Shown here: positions 33,859-36,834 of the stretch, piece by piece
Layout of the letters: every line of letters begins with the position of its first letter
Position numbering within the stretch: the stretch's first letter is position 1
Origin: DATGKR01 sp035294565
GTDB lineage: Bacteria; Actinomycetota; Acidimicrobiia; Acidimicrobiales; Palsa-688
DNA: 36,834 nt
Direction: 5' to 3'
Assembly (NCBI GenBank): GCA_035294565.1
Contig: DATGKR010000196.1
Span: 1 to 36,834, forward strand
The notes under the pieces: generated by a model
Told to the model about the DNA's origin: nothing
The model's input: only the letters and a program-made list of their open reading frames with translations
Databases searched by the model: none
Made by a program: the position numbers and the translations under genes

Positions 33859-34551
33859 ATGGGAACGCTTGTCCTGGTGCGCCACGGGCAGAGCCAGTGG
33901 AACCTCGAGAACCGCTTCACGGGCTGGTGGGACGTGCCTTTGTCCGACCTTGGACAAAAGGAGGCCCGTGACGCCGGCGCCGCCCTCGCCGCGGCCGGCG
34001 TGCAGGTCGACCGGGCTTTCACCTCGGTGCTCGCCCGGGCGGTCAACACGGCGAACCTGCTCCTCGACGAGATGGGCCAGGGGTGGGTGCCGGTGTCGCG
34101 CAGCTGGCGGCTGAACGAACGGCACTACGGGGGCCTCACCGGCCTCGACAAGGACCAGGTCCGCGACCAGTACGGCGAGGAGCAGTTCCTCCTGTGGCGC
34201 CGCTCGTACGACGTGCCCCCTCCCCCGCTTCCGGCCGGCTCCCCCTATGACGTGAGCGGCGATCGGCGCTACCGGGGCCTGCCGGCAGAGATCGTGCCGG
34301 CGACGGAGTGCCTGGCGGACGTGGTGCGCAGGATGCTGCCGTACTGGTTCGACGCCGTCGCGCCCGTCGTCCTCTCCGGGGGGACGGCGCTCGTCGCCGC
34401 CCACGGCAACAGCCTGCGCGCCCTGGTCAAGCACCTGGAGGGCATCTCCGACGCCGACATCCCGGCCCTGGAGATCCCGACCGGCCTGCCTTTGGTGTAC
34501 GAGCTGGACGCCGACCTGGGGGTGGTGTCCAAGCGTGAGCTCGGCGCCTGA
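33859..34551 (+). CDS. gpmA: 2,3-bisphosphoglycerate-dependent phosphoglycerate mutase
   Basis: This 230-residue glycolytic enzyme interconverts 3- and 2-phosphoglycerate. The phosphohistidine is His9 in LVRHGQSQWNLENRFTGW. Glu87 is in RLNERHYGGLTG and the second catalytic histidine is His182 in AAHGNSLRALVKHLE. The length and the C-terminal EIPTGLPLVYEL segment fit the cofactor-dependent family well. It is divergent from dnaK and shares its 97-nt regulatory gap, including the HAIR site. Its 3' end overlaps glnD by 17 nt. Confidence 0.96.
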   Translation: MGTLVLVRHGQSQWNLENRFTGWWDVPLSDLGQKEARDAGAALAAAGVQVDRAFTSVLARAVNTANLLLDEMGQGWVPVSRSWRLNERHYGGLTGLDKDQVRDQYGEEQFLLWRRSYDVPPPPLPAGSPYDVSGDRRYRGLPAEIVPATECLADVVRRMLPYWFDAVAPVVLSGGTALVAAHGNSLRALVKHLEGISDADIPALEIPTGLPLVYELDADLGVVSKRELGA

Positions 34552-36834
34552 GCCCTCCGGGTCCCCGCCGAGGGAGTCGCCCGGCGGCCTCCGGTCGCTG
34601 CGGGCGGCGCTGCTCGAGGACCGTTCCCTCAAAGGCACCGCCTGGTGCGAGGCGTACGCCTCGGCGGCGTCGCAGTGGGCGGCATCCCTGTTCGCAACGG
34701 CAACGGGTTCACCGGCCGGCTTGGTGCTCGTCGCCGTCGGCGGCTTCGGGCGCGGGACGCTCGCCCCCGCCAGCGACCTCGACCTGCTCCTCGTCCACGA
34801 CGGCATCCGGGGCGTGGCGGAGGTCGCCGACGCCCTTTGGTACCCGATCTGGGACTCCGGAGTCGGCCTGGACCACAGCGTGCGCACCCTCAAGGAGGTG
34901 CGCTCGGCCATGGACGCCGACGTCAAGGTGGCGCTCGGCCTTCTCGACGCCAGGGTCGTCGCCGGCGACGAAGCCCTCGGCGAGAAGCTGAGACGCCAGG
35001 TGCTCGAACTGTGGCAGGCGCGCGCCCAGCGGTGGCTCCCCGCCCTCGCCGAGCTGACCCGGGCCCGCCACGAGCGCTTCGGCGACCTCGCCTTCCTGCT
35101 CGAACCGGACCTCAAAGAGGCCCGAGGCGGGCTGCGGGACCTGGAGCAGCTGCGCAGCCTGGCGGCGGTCGCCCCGGTGCTCGCCTCCGCCCTCGGCGAC
35201 CGCACCCTCGAATGGGCGGCGAGGACCCTCTGCACCGCCCGGGTCGAGCTGCAACGCGCCGGCTCGACCTCCAACGTGCTCCTCCTGCAGGACCAAGACG
35301 CCGTGGCCGCAGCCGCCGGCATGGTCGACGCCGATGCCCTCATGACGGCGATGGCCGACGCCGGCAGGGCGATCGCCTGGGCCTCCGACGACGGGTGGCG
35401 CCGCGTCGAGTCCTGGCTCGCCGGGCCCAAAGGGCGCGGCGGCGGGGGCGACGTGGCGCTCGAACCGGGGGTGGTGCTGCGCGACGGGGAGGTGACGCTC
35501 GCCGCTGGGGCGGACCCGGCCGTCGACGCGTCCCTCGCCCTGCGGGTCGCCGCCGCGTCAGCCGAGCAGGACCGGCCCATGTCGCGGGCGACGCTCGAAA
35601 GGCTCGCCGCCAGGACGCTCGCACCCGACGGGAAGTGGCCCCCTGAGGTGCTCCAGGCGTTGCTGCGGCTGCTCGGAGCCGGGCGGGCCGCCATCGCCGC
35701 GGTGGAGGCCCTCGACCAGAAGGGGGTCTGGCTGCGCTACCTGCCCGAGTGGGCGCCGGTGCGCAACCGCCCGCAGCGCAACGCCTACCACCGCTACACG
35801 GTCGACCGTCACCTCCTGGAAGCGGCGGCCAACGCGTCGGCGCTGCAGAGCTCGGTGCGCCGCCCCGACCTGTTGCTGCTCGGGGCGCTGCTCCACGACA
35901 TCGGCAAGGGCCGCGGCGGCGACCACACCGCCGTCGGCATCGAGGTGGCCTCGTCGATCGGCGAGCGGATGGGCCTGCCTCCCGCCGACGTCGACATCCT
36001 CGCCGGCATGGTCCGCCACCACCTGCTGCTCCCAGAGGCGGCCACCCGGCGCGACCTGGACGACCCGGCTACCGCCGCGTCGGTGGCGGCCGCCGTCGGC
36101 GACCGCGACAACCTCGACCTGCTCGCCGCGCTGGCCGTCGCCGACGGGCTGGCGACCGGACCGGCCGCGTGGGGACCGTGGAAGGCGGGTCTCGTCTCCC
36201 GGCTCGTAGCCCAGGTGGCCGCCACCCTCGCCGGCTCGCCGCCGCCCGCCGCCGACCGGGCGGCGCTGAGCCCCGCCGAACGGGCGCTCCTCGCGTCGGG
36301 CAGCCTGTCGGTGTCCTTCGAGGACGGCCGGCTCCTCGTCGCCGCCCCCGACCGGGGCGGGCTGCTCGCCGCGGTGGCCGGCGTTCTCAACCTGTCGGGC
36401 CTCGACGTCCGCTCGGCGGCGACGATCTCCGACCCCGCTTCGTCGATGGCCCTGCTGCGCTTCTCGGTGTCCCCGACGTTCGACCGGCTCCCCGACTGGG
36501 CGCGGGTGGAGGCGGACATACAGGCCGCCCTCGACGGGCGCCTCGACGTCGACGCCGCCCTGGTCGAGCGCGAGGCTCGCTACTCCCGCTACCGCCGGCC
36601 CCGAGCCGCGTCGGACCCGGAGGTGAGGGTGCTCTTCGACGCCACCCCGGGCATCCCGGCCCCGCCCGCCGCCAACACCACCGCCTCGCCCGCCGCCAAC
36701 ACCACCGCCTCGCCCCCCGGCGCCACCATCGTCGAGGTGCGCGCCCCCGATCGCGGACCGGTGCTCCACCGGGTCGCCGCCGCGCTGTCCGCCTGCGGCC
36801 TGACCATCACCTGCGCCCTCGTCGACACGCTGGG
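34535..36834 (+). CDS. glnD: PII uridylyl/adenylyltransferase GlnD (3' end outside window)
   Basis: This bifunctional nitrogen sensor modifies and demodifies the PII protein. The frame is open for 766 codons to the window edge. The nucleotidyltransferase motif GGFGRGTLAPASDLDLLL is at 69-86 (Asp81 and Asp83), followed by LLEPDLKEARGGLRDLEQL. The HD hydrolase motif LLHDIGKGRGGDHT has His454-Asp455. ACT domains start near 593 (DRGGLLAAVAGVLNLSGLDV) and again near 729 (APDRGPVLHRVAAALSACGL). GTG 34535 is the best start, with GGGGGTGG about 7 nt upstream inside gpmA. Actinobacterial glnD normally follows amtB-glnK; here it follows gpmA. Actinobacterial homologues often adenylylate GlnK, so the nucleotide used is uncertain. 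Confidence 0.93.
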   Translation, partial: MSSAPEPSGSPPRESPGGLRSLRAALLEDRSLKGTAWCEAYASAASQWAASLFATATGSPAGLVLVAVGGFGRGTLAPASDLDLLLVHDGIRGVAEVADALWYPIWDSGVGLDHSVRTLKEVRSAMDADVKVALGLLDARVVAGDEALGEKLRRQVLELWQARAQRWLPALAELTRARHERFGDLAFLLEPDLKEARGGLRDLEQLRSLAAVAPVLASALGDRTLEWAARTLCTARVELQRAGSTSNVLLLQDQDAVAAAAGMVDADALMTAMADAGRAIAWASDDGWRRVESWLAGPKGRGGGGDVALEPGVVLRDGEVTLAAGADPAVDASLALRVAAASAEQDRPMSRATLERLAARTLAPDGKWPPEVLQALLRLLGAGRAAIAAVEALDQKGVWLRYLPEWAPVRNRPQRNAYHRYTVDRHLLEAAANASALQSSVRRPDLLLLGALLHDIGKGRGGDHTAVGIEVASSIGERMGLPPADVDILAGMVRHHLLLPEAATRRDLDDPATAASVAAAVGDRDNLDLLAALAVADGLATGPAAWGPWKAGLVSRLVAQVAATLAGSPPPAADRAALSPAERALLASGSLSVSFEDGRLLVAAPDRGGLLAAVAGVLNLSGLDVRSAATISDPASSMALLRFSVSPTFDRLPDWARVEADIQAALDGRLDVDAALVEREARYSRYRRPRAASDPEVRVLFDATPGIPAPPAANTTASPAANTTASPPGATIVEVRAPDRGPVLHRVAAALSACGLTITCALVDTL
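36664..36711. repeat. 24-bp tandem repeat in glnD inter-ACT linker
   Basis: Two exact 24-bp units (36664-36687 and 36688-36711) encode a duplicated PAANTTAS peptide in the linker between the two ACT domains. Confidence 0.88.

Noticed and set aside
33844..35694. 616-codon minus-strand frame across gpmA and glnD
   Set aside because: It is a Ser/Arg/Pro-rich shadow of two well-supported plus-strand genes.

Overview
The window is GC-rich, densely packed bacterial chromosome. A BldC homologue, an HspR-controlled dnaK-grpE-dnaJ-hspR-clpB heat-shock operon with a HAIR operator, a mycobacterial Sdh1-type succinate dehydrogenase, and many transcription units whose -10 box lies 6-10 nt before the start codon all point to an actinomycete-like member of Actinomycetota. 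Acidimicrobiia or a neighbouring class is my guess; the species cannot be read from the sequence. No phage, insertion sequence or cas gene was seen.

Layout. 1-4119: a truncated LysR regulator divergent from an sdhC-sdhA-sdhB operon. 4140-4291: tRNA-Asp and tRNA-Phe. 4343-8700: MOSC protein, short-chain dehydrogenase, double-hotdog thioesterase, class III nucleotide cyclase, acyl-CoA dehydrogenase. 8728-11534: a two-gene transsulfuration operon (cystathionine beta-synthase with an extra N-terminal domain, then a cystathionine gamma-synthase/lyase). 11704-14410: an E. coli-type SerA and a divergent lipoprotein gene. 14566-15974: argJ and bldC. 16231-26590: a purine block on the minus strand (purA, purD-purE-purC, purS-purQ, purL-purF-purM), interrupted by one opposite-strand small gene. 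27021-33761: the heat-shock operon. 33859-36834: gpmA and a truncated glnD.

How the genes work together. SerA, cystathionine beta-synthase and the gamma-synthase/lyase link serine to cysteine and methionine metabolism. PurL is the short form that needs PurS and PurQ, and both are present. The purine genes are chained by 4-8 nt overlaps that suggest translational coupling. HspR closes a feedback loop with DnaK at an operator lying between dnaK and gpmA. LysR probably controls sdh.

The most unusual feature is a 113-nt twin-hairpin element present twice (13150-13262 and 26791-26903), in the two longest gene-free gaps. Each copy has two 12-nt inverted-repeat stems separated by a constant 13-nt AT-rich linker. 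All four loops are exactly 26 nt long but unrelated in sequence. A stem position is swapped between hairpins in a base-pair-preserving way. Short tandem repeats lie beside both copies and in the purD-purA gap. A second general pattern is leaderless promoter architecture, which revises several start codons (sdhC, cyclase, serA, purS).
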